DNA of 64,000 nucleotides from NCBI RefSeq assembly GCF_023856365.1, contig NC_064551.1, forward strand, positions 3,118,501-3,182,500, read 5' to 3'. Source of the DNA: Brienomyrus brachyistius. Lineage: Eukaryota > Chordata > Actinopteri > Osteoglossiformes > Mormyridae. The stretch's first letter is position 1, and every line of letters starts with the position of its first letter. The notes under the pieces were generated by a model. The model worked only from the letters and a program-made list of their open reading frames with translations, was not told the DNA's origin and ran no database searches. The position numbers and the translations under genes were made by a program. Below, piece after piece: positions 35,938-47,522 of the stretch.

Positions 35938-38900
35938 TAGATGATGCCAAGCTTAGTAAAAATTTGGCCCACTAGGGGTGGGTAGATGGGCACTATAGAT
36001 CCACAACAAATAAACACACTCCGAAGAGTGGACTTGAAGGGCAATTGAAGGACAATTTAAACATATTTGAAGTTGCCTATGAAACTGAACCATCTATGAA
36101 CACCAACTTAAATAAATGTCTGACTGATCTGGCTAGAAAATAAACTCAAGCGTGATTTGTATGTGATTGACCTTTATACCTTATTTTATTTTATTATCCA
36201 CTCCTGGTACAACTTCATTAACATAGTTAGTTGCTTTACAACAAATGCACAGCTGTGCTTAAAGGTCCAATTTGTACACGGTGTAATGTTTGAAATTGAC
36301 TAAGCCGAGCTAAATATCTCTGTGCGCTTTACATATCACACTGCACAAGCGATAAACCACATTTGCAAATTGAGATGCGCAAAAATAATTCTGACAGAAC
36401 AACCAGCCGCTTGGTATAAGAAAAAAAAAATCTGGCAGGAAGTACCGTGCTTAGTGGGACCATAATAATCACTTTCTCTGCCTCCTAGAATCAGGAAGAG
36501 GATTCGATACATTGTGATGTTAAAAAAAAAAAAAAATTGTGAAAAAAGTAAAATGTCCAAGAAAATGAACTAGGCAAGATATGCAGTGTCTGCCAATAAA
36601 AGACGGAAACGTACATGTATATTTGTGACGCAAGTTGCACCATATATCTTAACGGAATTTTAATTTTGCGTTTATTTTTTTAGCACATCCGCATAAATTT
36701 AAGCCTCTTATCAGATTTTGCAGCATACCATTATGGCTTACATCCTGACGCTTTCACTGCAGCCCACTGAAGACACATAAAGGCCCCCGTTTACCACGCA
36801 GATAGAACCACAGCTATTTCGGAATCAATTAGGGCTGATGCCTGCATCATCCCCCGTGTTTAGGGGATTAGCCGGTCACTTGCGTGGCAGCAGTCAGGTC
36901 TGGCTCTGCGTTCACATTCTCACAGAGGAGGGTTTTTTATAGGAGCACAGAGGCAACTGGAGACAGTGACAGCGGCAGATGGCTTACAGTCAGAGCTGAA
37001 GCCTGTCTCTCAAGTGTACTGGTGCACTCTGGCGCAGTGGCAGTAGCAAATGTAAAATATCCCGCTTTTAAAAAAAGCACAAGTCGGGGCATCGCAGGCA
37101 ACGAGGCACTGACATTAATTACAGCTGCGGCGTGTCTGTCGAAATTAAATCCTTGACAGGAGGAATTGAGAGGTTACAGTGCACTGACACTTGTCTCTAG
37201 GATAGAAAAGATCCGGGGAAAACGGGGTCGGAAGTTCACAGCTGCCCGGGAGCATTCGGAGAGTTCAGGCTCCGCCAGCACTGGCGGTGTGATCCGGTGC
37301 CAAGGAGTCTGTGCCGCTGGAGCGGCCTGCCGGGAAGGAGCCCTCTGCGAACGCCGAGAGATAAAGACTCCCTGGCGTCTGCTGATAATGGAAGAGGATC
37401 CCAGCACTCGCCGCGTGGTGCAGGTCCCTCGGAGCGGTGACACAGCCGTCCCCCAACACAACACAGGATGCTCATGTAGCTCCACGGCAAGGGAGATAAT
37501 GGAGGCCCTGGATGGGCCTCAGGGAATTTTTAAGAAGGTTCTGTAGCCCAAGGCTCCAGCACGCTGTGTTTATAGGCATCGCAGAAGGTGCTCAGCTTCC
37601 TCGCCGTTTACTTCATTTGCGATGGCAGTGAAATGAGTTTGCCATTCACCCGCAAATCTTAAATTTTTTTCTTAGCGTGAAACTATAGGTGCCTGTAACG
37701 AAATCGCAGGCGTGATCTCGGCCGTTACCTCACTGTGCCGTTTATTCGGGGAAACACGTATATCTACTACATTTAAAGATCAAATAAATGTGTTTTTTCC
37801 TTGTGTAATGGTTGTATTATTTTAAATGCTTTTTTAAATGGCTCCTCTTGTCTGCATGTGTTAAAAGATTTATAGTTATTTTGACATCACTTGTTTGGCA
37901 TATTTTGCCTGAAATCAGGCCTGCACCACACTGCCGAAATCAACAAGACAATATCTGTGCCCTGGTTCATGGACTGTTGGCAACGTTACTTGCCAGTTGT
38001 TACAAAGGGGCAGATGACAGAGAATAGCTTTCATTTATCTTAGAAAACTGACGGCCATGTCAATACCGGGTCTGACTCCAGTTCCGTTATAGAGCCATCT
38101 AGTGGCCTGTTGTATGGTTTTTCCAGTTCTTGTGGTAGCTGTGCCTTCTGATTAAAGAATGTTCTTTTGTAGTCCTCTTCCCATAAAGCACACCCATCTG
38201 TAATTAATCTTTTTCCCATTTTCATTGTTTCACTATTACAAATTATTGTGAGTGCAAGTTAATGAGTTATTCTTTGGTATCAGAGCCTTGATTGCATTAA
38301 TGATTAAGCGGCCTGGACCCCAGTAGTATTGCTGTTGTAGTTAATCTTTATAGGCAGCTTATTCCTTAGTGGGCACATCTATTATTTTTGTGTGCACATA
38401 TGCTCACGCAACTGAAATTATTCAAGTAATTTATGAAGATACCACAGACCTGTAATTTCCTTTATAAAGTCATGCAATATTGTATTGAATTTAAGTTTCG
38501 GCCCTATTTTCAAATGTTGTGCAGTGCCGGTAAACACCAAAGTATATATTATTATACCAGATTAAGTCTTTTTTTTTTGGGTGGGGGGGGGGGTGTTGAG
38601 TACTAATGTGGCTGTTTATGAGAACATGTAGCAAGGACAGAGCATTACTGAAAACCCGTTTATTTGGTGACAACAAAAAGCAAAGGACTGGTTGGGATAA
38701 TGTACGAAAGTCTGGTTCTGGGACCTGCTTTGCTTCCTGCATAACAGGACATTGCACTGAAATGTGCTAGTTTAAGACCAGGCAAGTCAGAAAATCAAAA
38801 TACTGAAGACTGATTTTTTTAAATTGTCACTTGTTACAGCAAAAGCAAAAAAAAGCATTATAACGACTGACAAACTATGCAGGATGAAATGTCTGCTAGC

Positions 38901-39189
38901 AATCCTGCTTTTTTGGCATCTGTTTCACGTATAAAACCAACCGCACTCCTACCATTAATAATGTACTATAATTACAATGTGCGGCTGGTCGTCTGTCGTC
39001 TCCCCATTCTGTGAAATCACAGCAGCAAATTGCAAGGGCGAGTCCCACCAACCAAACGCCACCGGTGCCTTGCAGTGAGGTCTGATATCCTTCCGAGAGG
39101 CAAACTGCTCATTTTCTTTGGATGAACATAAGGCACATAATTGGATGTCTATTTTTAATCAACAAAGCACAATGACTACAATTATTAAG
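35938..39189. other. Non-coding unique DNA with one GC-rich low-stop stretch
   Basis: Between 36,860 and 37,550 the sequence is GC-richer, with a 126-codon plus-strand frame (37,166-37,546) overlapped by three minus-strand frames. No domain is recognised and no splice pattern is convincing. An A14 run lies near 36,522 and an 11-base G run at 38,583-38,593. Confidence 0.45.
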
Positions 39190-39193
39190 AATT

Positions 39194-39249
39194 TATATAT
39201 ATATATATATATAGTTATATAGTTATATATATATATAGTTATATAGTTT
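39194..39249. repeat. (AT)n microsatellite with agttat interruptions
   Basis: Runs of TATA are broken by repeated tagttatatagttatat words. The AT-rich DNA continues to about 39,300. Confidence 0.9.
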
Positions 39250-40206
39250 ATGTAGGTTTTAATTATTTCATATCATATTATATTATATCATATTATAATT
39301 TTAATTTCTGCCAGAACTATATTTTATCATTTTTAGCAGAATTTCGTATTCACTGCAAAGACCATAAGGTTCACATTTTATTTCTGGTTGCTAACTTTGA
39401 CAGCAGTGATTTTATCAATCTTCGTTCCTGCCTGACTGCCCAACTGTTCTCACACAGGGATATGATTTTTTTTTTTTTAGACTAGTTTACATCTCACTCA
39501 CATTGACTAACAGCCAGTGGGTAAACAGACTGAGGCAGTGAGCTGTCAGCTATGTTGCCTGCTCAGGTCAACAGCGAACGCATCTTCGCTGCACTGCGAG
39601 TTTGTCTGTCAGTGAGTCTGTCTTGGACTCGGAACTCCAGCAGCTGCGGAACTCCATGCAGATGCTTGCGGTGCGTTTTACAAATAAAACTCAACCCTAG
39701 GCTGTAGGTTATCCCCCCAGGAAAAGACGCAGCGTTTCCAAAAAGTCCCAAAATGCAACAAAAATCCAAAATTTACTCTAAAAAATAAACCTGTCATAAA
39801 TCCGAGATATGAATTATATGGAGCATCATACTGCATTCTGCTGCAGACCCAAAAGAACTCATGCTCATATGTGTCACAATGAAAGGTGGCTTCCGGGTCA
39901 ATGCACAAAATGACAGACAGCTAATACATAAAATTGTATTATTTTTCTTAAAAAGAAAAAAAAAATCAAGATTTGTGTAACATTTAATGATTTAATGAGA
40001 AAAAAAGTTAATTTAAAATAAGAACGTGATTTAACTTTAATTTCAAGATTAAATTTAGCCGGCATAAAAGGGACTTATACTATAGGTTGTACTGACTCCG
40101 TTTCTAATACCTTACCTGGGACATGTGAGAGCCAAACAAAGTAGTCAGTCTAACTCAACATATACAAAGACCCTGTAATACTTATACATTCTTATACATA
40201 GTACTT
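39250..40206. other. Non-coding AT-rich DNA
   Basis: No gene or mobile element recognised. A/T runs are frequent (about 39,467 and 39,951-39,964). Confidence 0.5.
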
Positions 40207-40436
40207 GTGATGGGTTGGCAGCCCATCCTGGGTTGTTCCCTGCCTTGTGCCCTGTGATGGGTTGGCACCCCATCCTGGGTTGTTCCCTGCCTTGCGCCCT
40301 GTGATGGGTTGGCGCCCCATCCTGGGTTGTTCCCTGCCTTGTGGCCTGTGATGGGTTGGCACCCCATCCTGGGTTGTTCCCTGCCTTGCGCCCTGTGATG
40401 GGTTGGTGCCCCATCCTGGGTTATTCATTGCCTTGC
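40207..40436 (+). repeat. 47-bp minisatellite inside a retroposon tail, 5 copies
   Basis: Units starting gtgatgggttggc begin at 40,207, 40,254, 40,301, 40,348 and 40,395, exactly 47 bp apart. Each contains cccatcctgggttgttccct. The unit matches the segment present once in ordinary L2-like copies (for example 55,322-55,368), so it is an internal amplification of the retroposon. The opposite orientation of the same unit forms the array at 55,501-55,840. Confidence 0.95.
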
Positions 40437-40562
40437 AGGAACAGCTTCTGGGACAGACTTTGGACTTCCCACGACCTTGAACAATACAAGCGGGTATGGA
40501 AAATGGAAGGATGGATGGATGAATGGGTGGATGGATGGACGGACGGATGGATGGATGGATGC
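40437..40562 (+). mobile_element. L2/Maui-like retroposon 3' tail, plus strand
   Basis: Continues directly from the 47-bp array. It shows acgaccttgaacaatacaag, gggtatggaaaatgg and then (GGAT)n with gaat/ggac variants to 40,562. This order is the standard 3' terminus of the fish element also seen at 12,742 and 55,322. Confidence 0.75.
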
Positions 40563-40728
40563 TGCACATAGTAGCCTTATTAGTGAATGCTTCTGAGCAT
40601 ATGTGCATTTCACTTTTTAAACCATTCTGAAGAAGCACAGCATTGCTAGCGAGAGATCATATGTGACCAATAGGAAAGGCATAAGCAAGTCAGATAATCT
40701 TGGACCAAAGACCAAATGCCTAGACAGG

Positions 40729-40821
40729 TACGTGGGAGTGCTACGTGGGAGTGCTACGTGGGAGTGCTACATGGGAGTTGCATGTGGGAGTGCTACATGG
40801 GAGTTGCATGTGGGAGTGCAT
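40729..40821. repeat. 13-bp minisatellite, about 7 copies
   Basis: The unit tacgtgggagtgc repeats. The last copies form a longer alternating dimer (tgctacatgggagttgcatg). The array abuts the left side of another retroposon copy. Confidence 0.9.
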
Positions 40822-40825
40822 CGGT

Positions 40826-41078
40826 GGTTCATTGCCCCAGGGAACCTCTCCAGTCTGCACCTGTAATCTGGACGTTCTCCCCTCGCGGTGAGGGGCTTCC
40901 CCGGGGCACTCGGCTTTTCTCCTGCTGTCAAGGCAGGGTGCCTCCCAACTGCCAGTGGTGTGTGTTTCCTGTGGCAGCGTAGGGTCCGGCCCAGGGTGGC
41001 CCCCCCTCCTGCCCCCCAGTGCAGCCTGGGCTCCGGGTTCCCCGCTGGAATAGGGCCTTTGAAGATGGATGGATGCAA
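40826..41078 (+). mobile_element. Degenerate L2/Maui-like retroposon, plus strand
   Basis: Recognisable blocks in order are ggacgttctcccctcgcggt, a GC-rich middle (cagcctgggctccgg), then agggcctttgaagatggatg and gatgc. It is more diverged than the copy at 12,742. The boundaries are approximate. Confidence 0.55.
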
Positions 41079-41204
41079 AATAAAGCTGTACTTTAGTTAC
41101 TCTTGACATTGTCATTATAGTTGTCATTTTACCACAGTATGAATTCAGGACCTTGAATGTTATCATAAACTTGGGGAATACTTGCTACTAATATTGGGTC
41201 ATGA

Positions 41205-41530
41205 ATATGAAGGAGGGGGGACGCAGACGCAGCCTGCGGTGGGGTTACAGGAGGTTTATTCCAAACATACACTAAGGGAATAAAAAGAATAACGGGCTTG
41301 AGGGGTGAAACAGAAGAGAGAACTGGGGTAGCAGGGAACAGGATGACGAACACAATAACAGGAAGGGGAGGCACCATGCGGAGGACGACGATGACTGTAC
41401 TCAGGAGGCAAGACACACGGGCACTTCATATATGGACTAACAAGGACGTGACGAGTAAGAGGCGAGCCAAGCCTCGATGGAGATGGGAAGGTCAGATAGA
41501 CACACGGCGAGCAAGACGTAACATATTGTA
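41205..41530. mobile_element. Probable dispersed fish repeat, class unknown
   Basis: Words such as gaggtttattccaaacatac, gggtagcagggaacaggatg and ggaggcaagacacacgggca resemble, from memory, a repeat seen in many fish genomes. No terminal repeats or target duplication were found, so neither class nor boundaries are secure. An open frame (41,298-41,531) inside it is not considered a gene. Confidence 0.35.
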
Positions 41531-41863
41531 ATTACTGTAGTGACAAGTTTCTTTATATATCCTACAGTTTTGTTGCTCATATCGTTACTCTATAAAATAA
41601 CTGCTCTGTTATTCAGTGCTGCTCGAAGCCCATGCAGTGCCTTAGGCAAGCTTCACTGCCGATACTATACCCCCGGCAAAGTTTGGAAGCCGATTCCACC
41701 GCGTCTCAGGACAGTGAGTGCCAGGGGGGTGCCAGCAATGAACCTGGCTCGGCGGGCGAAGCACTGAAGCTTGCCAGGAGGGCGGCGCCGATGAGTTGCT
41801 GAGTTGGCAGCACCTCAGGAAATGCCACCCTGGCCAATTGGCCATCCTGCCTTTGCCAGGATC

Positions 41864-42020
41864 GGGGGGGGGGGGGGGGGGGTGGTATTCCACAAGCAGA
41901 ATCTCCCAGTTAGTTGGATAACTTAAGCCTAACGTGAAAATTGTCCAAGAGGAGGAGAGATAAGTGATATTCCTTACATTAGGCTTATTTGGCTAATAAA
42001 GAACCCCCCCCCCCCCCCCC
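41864..42020. mobile_element. Fold-back element bounded by G19 and C17
   Basis: G19 at 41,864-41,882 and C17 at 42,004-42,020 are complementary. Inside them gttagttggataacttaagc (about 41,911) faces gcttatttggctaat (about 41,984), and gcctaacgt faces acattaggc. The whole could fold back on itself. It resembles the arms of the element at 47,390. No target duplication is apparent. Confidence 0.55.
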
Positions 42021-42987
42021 ATGTCGAGGTGAGGAACATTTAAAAGCAGGAATAAGGAGAGTGCTTTCAGAAATGAAGCACATGAAGGGCACAGGAGGGC
42101 GGCACCAGGGGTATACAAAGATAAAATATTCAGAAAACAATTACTAAAGTAAACAGTCAGGATTAGTGTTGATGTATATTTTGATTTTATGAAGTTCATG
42201 GCAAGATTGCATTTGACAAATCGGGAGAGTAAAAGGGATGGATGTTAAAGCGAGGGCAAAAGTTGGCATATGGGTGCTGCACTTAAGGTCATCTGGGAGG
42301 ATCTTCTCATTGGGCAGTTTCTGCTTCAATGTATCCGCTCAAAGCATTAGTGACACCCTATCCACAGGTCCAGTCTCCGTTCCGTTTACCGTTACCACCC
42401 TGGCCGGCATTGGGTTTTGGGAGGTTTATGATGAAAATCCATGGCAGGCAAATTAACCGGCAACAACTAAGTCGGTGAGTAGGTTGGGAGATACACAAGA
42501 GCCCTAATTTCGGAAAATAACAAAGGGCTTCTCTGCTCCATGTCAAAATGGGAATTATTAGCACAGAACGGAATATATGCACCGATGGTTACGATGCTTG
42601 ACTTCCGAGCTGCAGTTGGAACCCCTGGGTGCATTACTGCATATCCAAGCATATAAATAGATCGTGAACGATGCAATCTGTAATCATTGCTATCACTGTA
42701 ATTTGCCCAAGATACCACATGTACTTCTTCTGGATAAAGAATGGCAACAATTAAAGAGACAAACTGACATTGCTATAATAAGAATAACAAGATTAAAGCC
42801 TCCTTTAGAAAGGACAGACCGTTAGGTAAAAATGGCATGTCTGGAGATATGAGCAGTTATTATAAAAATATCTCATCTGTATACCATTTATTAGAAGTAA
42901 CTGAAAAAATAAAGGACACACTTATGGATACGGAGCATATTGAACGCAGGTGTGTCCACATAGGCGTGGTTACTTAATTAAACAATT
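42021..42987. other. Non-coding unique DNA
   Basis: No gene or repeat recognised. Open frames are below 85 codons. Confidence 0.5.
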
Positions 42988-43035
42988 AACATTCCGACAT
43001 GCTAACATTCCGACATGCTAACATTCCGACACGCT
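42988..43035. repeat. 16-bp triplication
   Basis: Three consecutive copies of aacattccgacatgct, the last with acgct in place of atgct. Confidence 0.95.
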
Positions 43036-43297
43036 ATAAGAACTGTTCTGTTGGCCATTACTTTGGCTGTGTTGGTAAAAAGAAAACCTCTCTTAGGAGA
43101 CGGGTGTGTGCAGGGACATGTTTAGAAGGTGCTTTTGCTTGCTGCTGGTACATTAGGGGTAGTTATTAAGACCATGTTGGTATGGAAGTCTGCAGATAGA
43201 CATCAAGAACCTGAGATAGCTATGGACGACAACACATACTTCATGCCTGTGATATCAGAATTAGTTTCAGATGTAAAATAAAAGCACCTGTGAATCA

Positions 43298-43372
43298 CCC
43301 ACCCACCCACCCATCCATCCATCCATCTTCCTTAACTGCTCCTCTGGACAGGTGAGCCCAGAGCCTATGCAA
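43298..43372 (-). mobile_element. Short truncated retroposon tail with target duplication
   Basis: About 75 bp consisting of (CCCA)n, (CCAT)n and ttccttaactgctcctctgg, the minus-strand form of an L2-like 3' tail. The 10-mer ctgtgaatca stands on both sides (43,288-43,297 and 43,373-43,382). This is what a heavily 5'-truncated LINE-mediated insertion would leave. Confidence 0.75.
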
Positions 43373-43382
43373 CTGTGAATCA

Positions 43383-46300
43383 TTTTACTCCAAATGTCAC
43401 TACAAAGAATCAACAGACAATTTCATTGGTCCATTAAGAACCACTTCTGTAGAAGTGGTCTTCTGAGCAGTGGTAAAAGAGGAGCAGAGAAATCTCACAA
43501 ACAAAAGCACACCAAGGGCAGGAATTCAGCCCCCAGTTCTGGAGATGTGAGGTGGCAGAATGAACCACTGGCCTGCCCCGACACGAGAAGGAAGCGAAGG
43601 AATTTCTCCTGGAAGAACAGAGACAGAATGATCGCGCTAAAGGCAAAGGCTTGATACAAGATGTTGGACTTTTCTTTTATTTTATTTACATTTTTTGGCA
43701 AAACTTAATTACATATCAAATAAAAAAATTTCCACTGCATAAAATTTAATTGCTGCTGCCTTGGAGTGCATTTGACAAATAGTTCTTGACCAAATAAACA
43801 GCTGAAGTAAATATTTTGAAATGCCAGTGGTTTTCACAGGTATGCAACAGAACACTCTGTGCTTTCGGTTTGTCAGTGAGGGATGTAGATAAAGGGTCTT
43901 TGCTGCCACTCCCCGTTTCAGGCGAGGGGGGGGGGTAGTTTGAAAGCCACAGAACAAAGAACAACTTGCTGAGGGCTGTTATCCACGGGAAGCTGCTCCC
44001 TTGCAAAGAAGCCAGGAGTGAGGGGCGTCCTTACGGTGAATGCAAACGAAATGGCGCCGAGATCAAGCCTATAACATTAAGCCTGCAAAGTAAATGATAA
44101 GTTATACAGCATCCTATTATCCACCTGCTGATATTTCACACTGAGCGGCACCATATCCTTAATCTATTTACATCCATGGGGAAATCTCTTAAGCTGAACA
44201 AGTGGAGCAAATTAAGGCCTGCCTCATGATCCCCTGTGTATGTGCTGTAATGCGGGAGACGCCTCTGTAGATTAGCACCAGGAACCTCGCTGTTGGACGT
44301 GACGTTTTGTACTGGCCTCCGCTGTTCTTCCCATAAAAATATCTCCAACATCTTCATCCGTATTTTCCCAACTGTTCGTACGTTTATCATCCATCTATCC
44401 ACCTGTCTTCCAGCTACTCAAAGGCTTATAAAGCCTTTTCCAGGCACCAATTTCTCATTATTGTCATTTTATTCACTATTATTGGTTTTATTGTATGTTA
44501 ATAATGACATCATAATTAGCTTATTATAATTACGCAGTCGTATTAGCGGCTTTCTGTAACTAATGGAAATACAGAGTTTTGAAAAATGTCATTTGCTATA
44601 AATTAATAATATTATGAATGGTCTGTCTGTTTGTTTGTTTGTTTTGAAAGAAAAAAAAATAAAAGGTTCATCCGCTGTGCAGCAGGCGTTGTTATCGGAG
44701 TAACCACAGCTGGATATAATTCAGCTCAATTTTAATTCGTTTTCCTACAGCAGCCTCACCAGCGCCTTTGCCCCAAAGCAGAGATTTAGAGCCGCTATCA
44801 CACCTGGATTTAAACGGCATCGCAGACAGATATAACGGCTGCTGATGTTATGCAACTTTAAATGTAAATGTGGCAAGATGCAGTAGGCGGGGGAGGCGGA
44901 GAAACAGCTCTCAAGTCGGAGAAAGAGAAGCTCCTGTCCATAGAAACATGAGGAGCGTTTTCACACTGCTTCCTGCTCGCCCCTGACGCTCAGTACTTGA
45001 GCCGGGCGGGGGCTGGTTCAGAGATTTCACGAGGTCATGGGTGTTGTGAAGGGGGCCACTGGAAATGAACTCCAGAAAGGCATATCTACACTGCATGGGA
45101 AGCCCCACCGCTGGCAGAAAAATGCCGTGCAGAGCTTGATACGAGGATCTTTTCCCTTATTGTGCCACCTATCTCCCTGTGATCCAGTACGACAGCTTAG
45201 AGAACAGATCTGTACGGACTGGGCCGAGACAGGTGATGCTTTGACGGCAATCAGATAACCGAACTCGAGTGGCCTGGCATCCATTCCCAGTCATGTCAAG
45301 TGATCAGATCGGACGTCTGTCAGGTTTAGATAATCCGCCAATTCCTTAGAAGCTATTTGCACCTTTATTGCACGCGTTATCTGTGGCACGTTGTAACTGC
45401 CACTAAGACGCGTAACGGTGGCTCAGCTCCGAAACACATCCATGACTTTTTATTTAAGTACATCTTTAAGAGCTGCTATTCAGAATTAAGTATGGGGTGT
45501 GAGACAAATGTGCAGGCTGGCATCTACGGTGATGAACGTACAACTGTCACACATCTGAGCTAATTTTAATGCTAATGCTAACAGTGATTAGCATCAAGCT
45601 AAAGCTAATGGAGCTGATAATTGTTCAGATGTTTTATCTGCAATCCAAACTTTTAATTTTAATTTTGAAAAATGCATCTGTGCTTTTTTTGTCTCTGTGT
45701 TTGCTGAAGTGATCTATCCAGAAAATACATCAAACAAACGTTGGTATTTGAGGTCTCCATTCAGATTGTGGCAAAAAAAAAATGTACGATCATTTTCTCA
45801 GTCTTGCCAGAATATTCAGACGAAGGAGGATAGATCCAATATTAAAGGTTCTAATTAGGCAGCTAAAGCCAAATACCTCTGAAAGAAATGATGCAAGGAG
45901 GAGCGTCTACCCTCAAATGTGAGAATTAACTTAACTAATTGGATTTGCCTGCTAAGCCCTGTACTCTAGGGAGGGGGTCGGGGAATAGGATGGGAGGAGA
46001 TAAAAAATTATGATCTCTGTATAGTTCTCAGTGTGCCGAGTAAAAAACGCATCCGAGATGTGTTTACCTTTCCGGGAATAGTGCCACTGTACTTTGTTCC
46101 TGATGTTACAGAGTTGGAATTGTTTTCAACATGGGAACACGGTGTCCGCCCAGCCAAGGGAGAGTCTTAGTAGTAGCGTTCGTGCCGATTCCCTGGAGTA
46201 ACGAGAGGCAGAAAGCCTGCCGATTCATGGACAATGGAGGTGGGGTGGATGCATTATATGATGCGGTGTGACACTGATTAAATCTGTATTCTTATTTTTT

Positions 46301-47389
46301 GTTATGATAAAGTTCTGATCGACTCAGATATTGAACTTCTTTGTCACTTAAAAGACCTGATGAAATACCGTTTAGCGCTAAATTTTGAGGATGGGGGCAA
46401 ACGTGTGATGATGTGAATTTCACAGCCGGGGGTCATCATCCTCATTGCGCTAGTAATCAGGCCTTCGAAATGGCAGATTAGAAGCAGGTGCTCGCCGTAA
46501 TTTTGTAACTGGTGGCGATACATCGCTTGCACTGACACCGTGCTTGATTCTGCAATCATGTTTTTGTAGGTCACCCTCCATATTCCTTTAAACTAAAAAA
46601 TTAGCTATGCTTTTGCTGCAGATGAGCTTTACTGATGGGAATTCTCTTCACAACAGGGTAAATGTTTGCAGCAAAGAAGAGTTCGTAAAGATAAGACCAG
46701 GCTGGCATGATAAGGCGAGTTTCTTTAGATTATATTAAGTATAAACTTGTGTTTTCTTTTTTTTCCAAACTCTCACAATATGGCTGACATTACACAGGAT
46801 GTTGAACCTTAGCTTCCCGGAGTTGAGAGAGTCAGGCAGAGTTGAACAACATATCAGTCCCTCACCCAGTGATATTCTCATTAATGTCAATTTCACAGGA
46901 ATCGCCTAAAGGGTAGTTACTCAGTGTATGTGTGTGTGGAATATACCCATATATTATTCAATTACACAGACTTCTCAACATCAAAGAGGTTCGTTTTAGA
47001 TAACGCGAACTTTAGAATTCATTTCTGGAGTTGACTTTTTGCCCTTCTGTCCTTGCTGAGAAAAATATGGAGATTGTGGGAGGTCAGTCGCAGGTCACGA
47101 ATAACACTTGTTTTTTGTTTTTTATCATGTTTACTCTCAATTAAGTCGGTTGCTGATGGTAATTAAGGACATGTACCAAAAGGACTAGGGCAGCTCTAGC
47201 ATTTATTGCAGGTAAAGTGAATGAAGTTTAACAGTGGAAAAAATGTTTGTAAAGTCTAAAATCATACATATTTCTTCCTGTCTGTTGTGAGCGTGCCTGC
47301 AACAGTCTGTCCGGCCTGTTGTTGGCTAACCATGTGTAAACACAAAAGGTGATTAGTAATTTGTCGAGTTTAAGGTAGTCTGGGTTAAA
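43383..47389. other. Non-coding unique DNA
   Basis: No gene recognised. Features seen are a G10 run (43,926-43,935), a tttg repeat (about 44,627-44,645), and gctaat-rich DNA at 45,560-45,612. A mixed-composition stretch at 44,670-44,900 has an enhancer-like look (ataattcagctcaattttaa) but no proof. Open frames stay under 90 codons. Confidence 0.45.
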
Positions 47390-47522
47390 AGCAGGATTTC
47401 TTGCTTAGCCAGATAACTTGTGGGATTTAACGTCCTAGTTTAAATGGGATCTTTGTTCACTTACATTTAGCCCAGGCTACCTTAAATCCGACAAGTTATC
47501 CAGCTAAGCAACAAATCATGCT
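47390..47522. mobile_element. Fold-back repeat element
   Basis: The left arm (47,390-47,447) contains gcaggatttcttgcttagcc, agataacttgt and gggattta. The right arm (47,463-47,522), read on the minus strand, contains gcatgatttgttgcttagct, ggataacttgt and cggattta. The arms are strongly complementary with a loop of about 15 bp. The outer right edge ends tgatacaggcccc, a form familiar from fish repeats. No target duplication found. Confidence 0.65.

Noticed and set aside
37166..37546. 126-codon frame in GC-rich DNA
   Set aside because: Three minus-strand frames overlap it, no recognisable domain is present, and the composition explains the lack of stops.
40192..40638. 148-codon minus-strand frame with repeated Asn-Asn-Pro-Gly words
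   Set aside because: Explained by the 47-bp minisatellite plus (GGAT)n tail.
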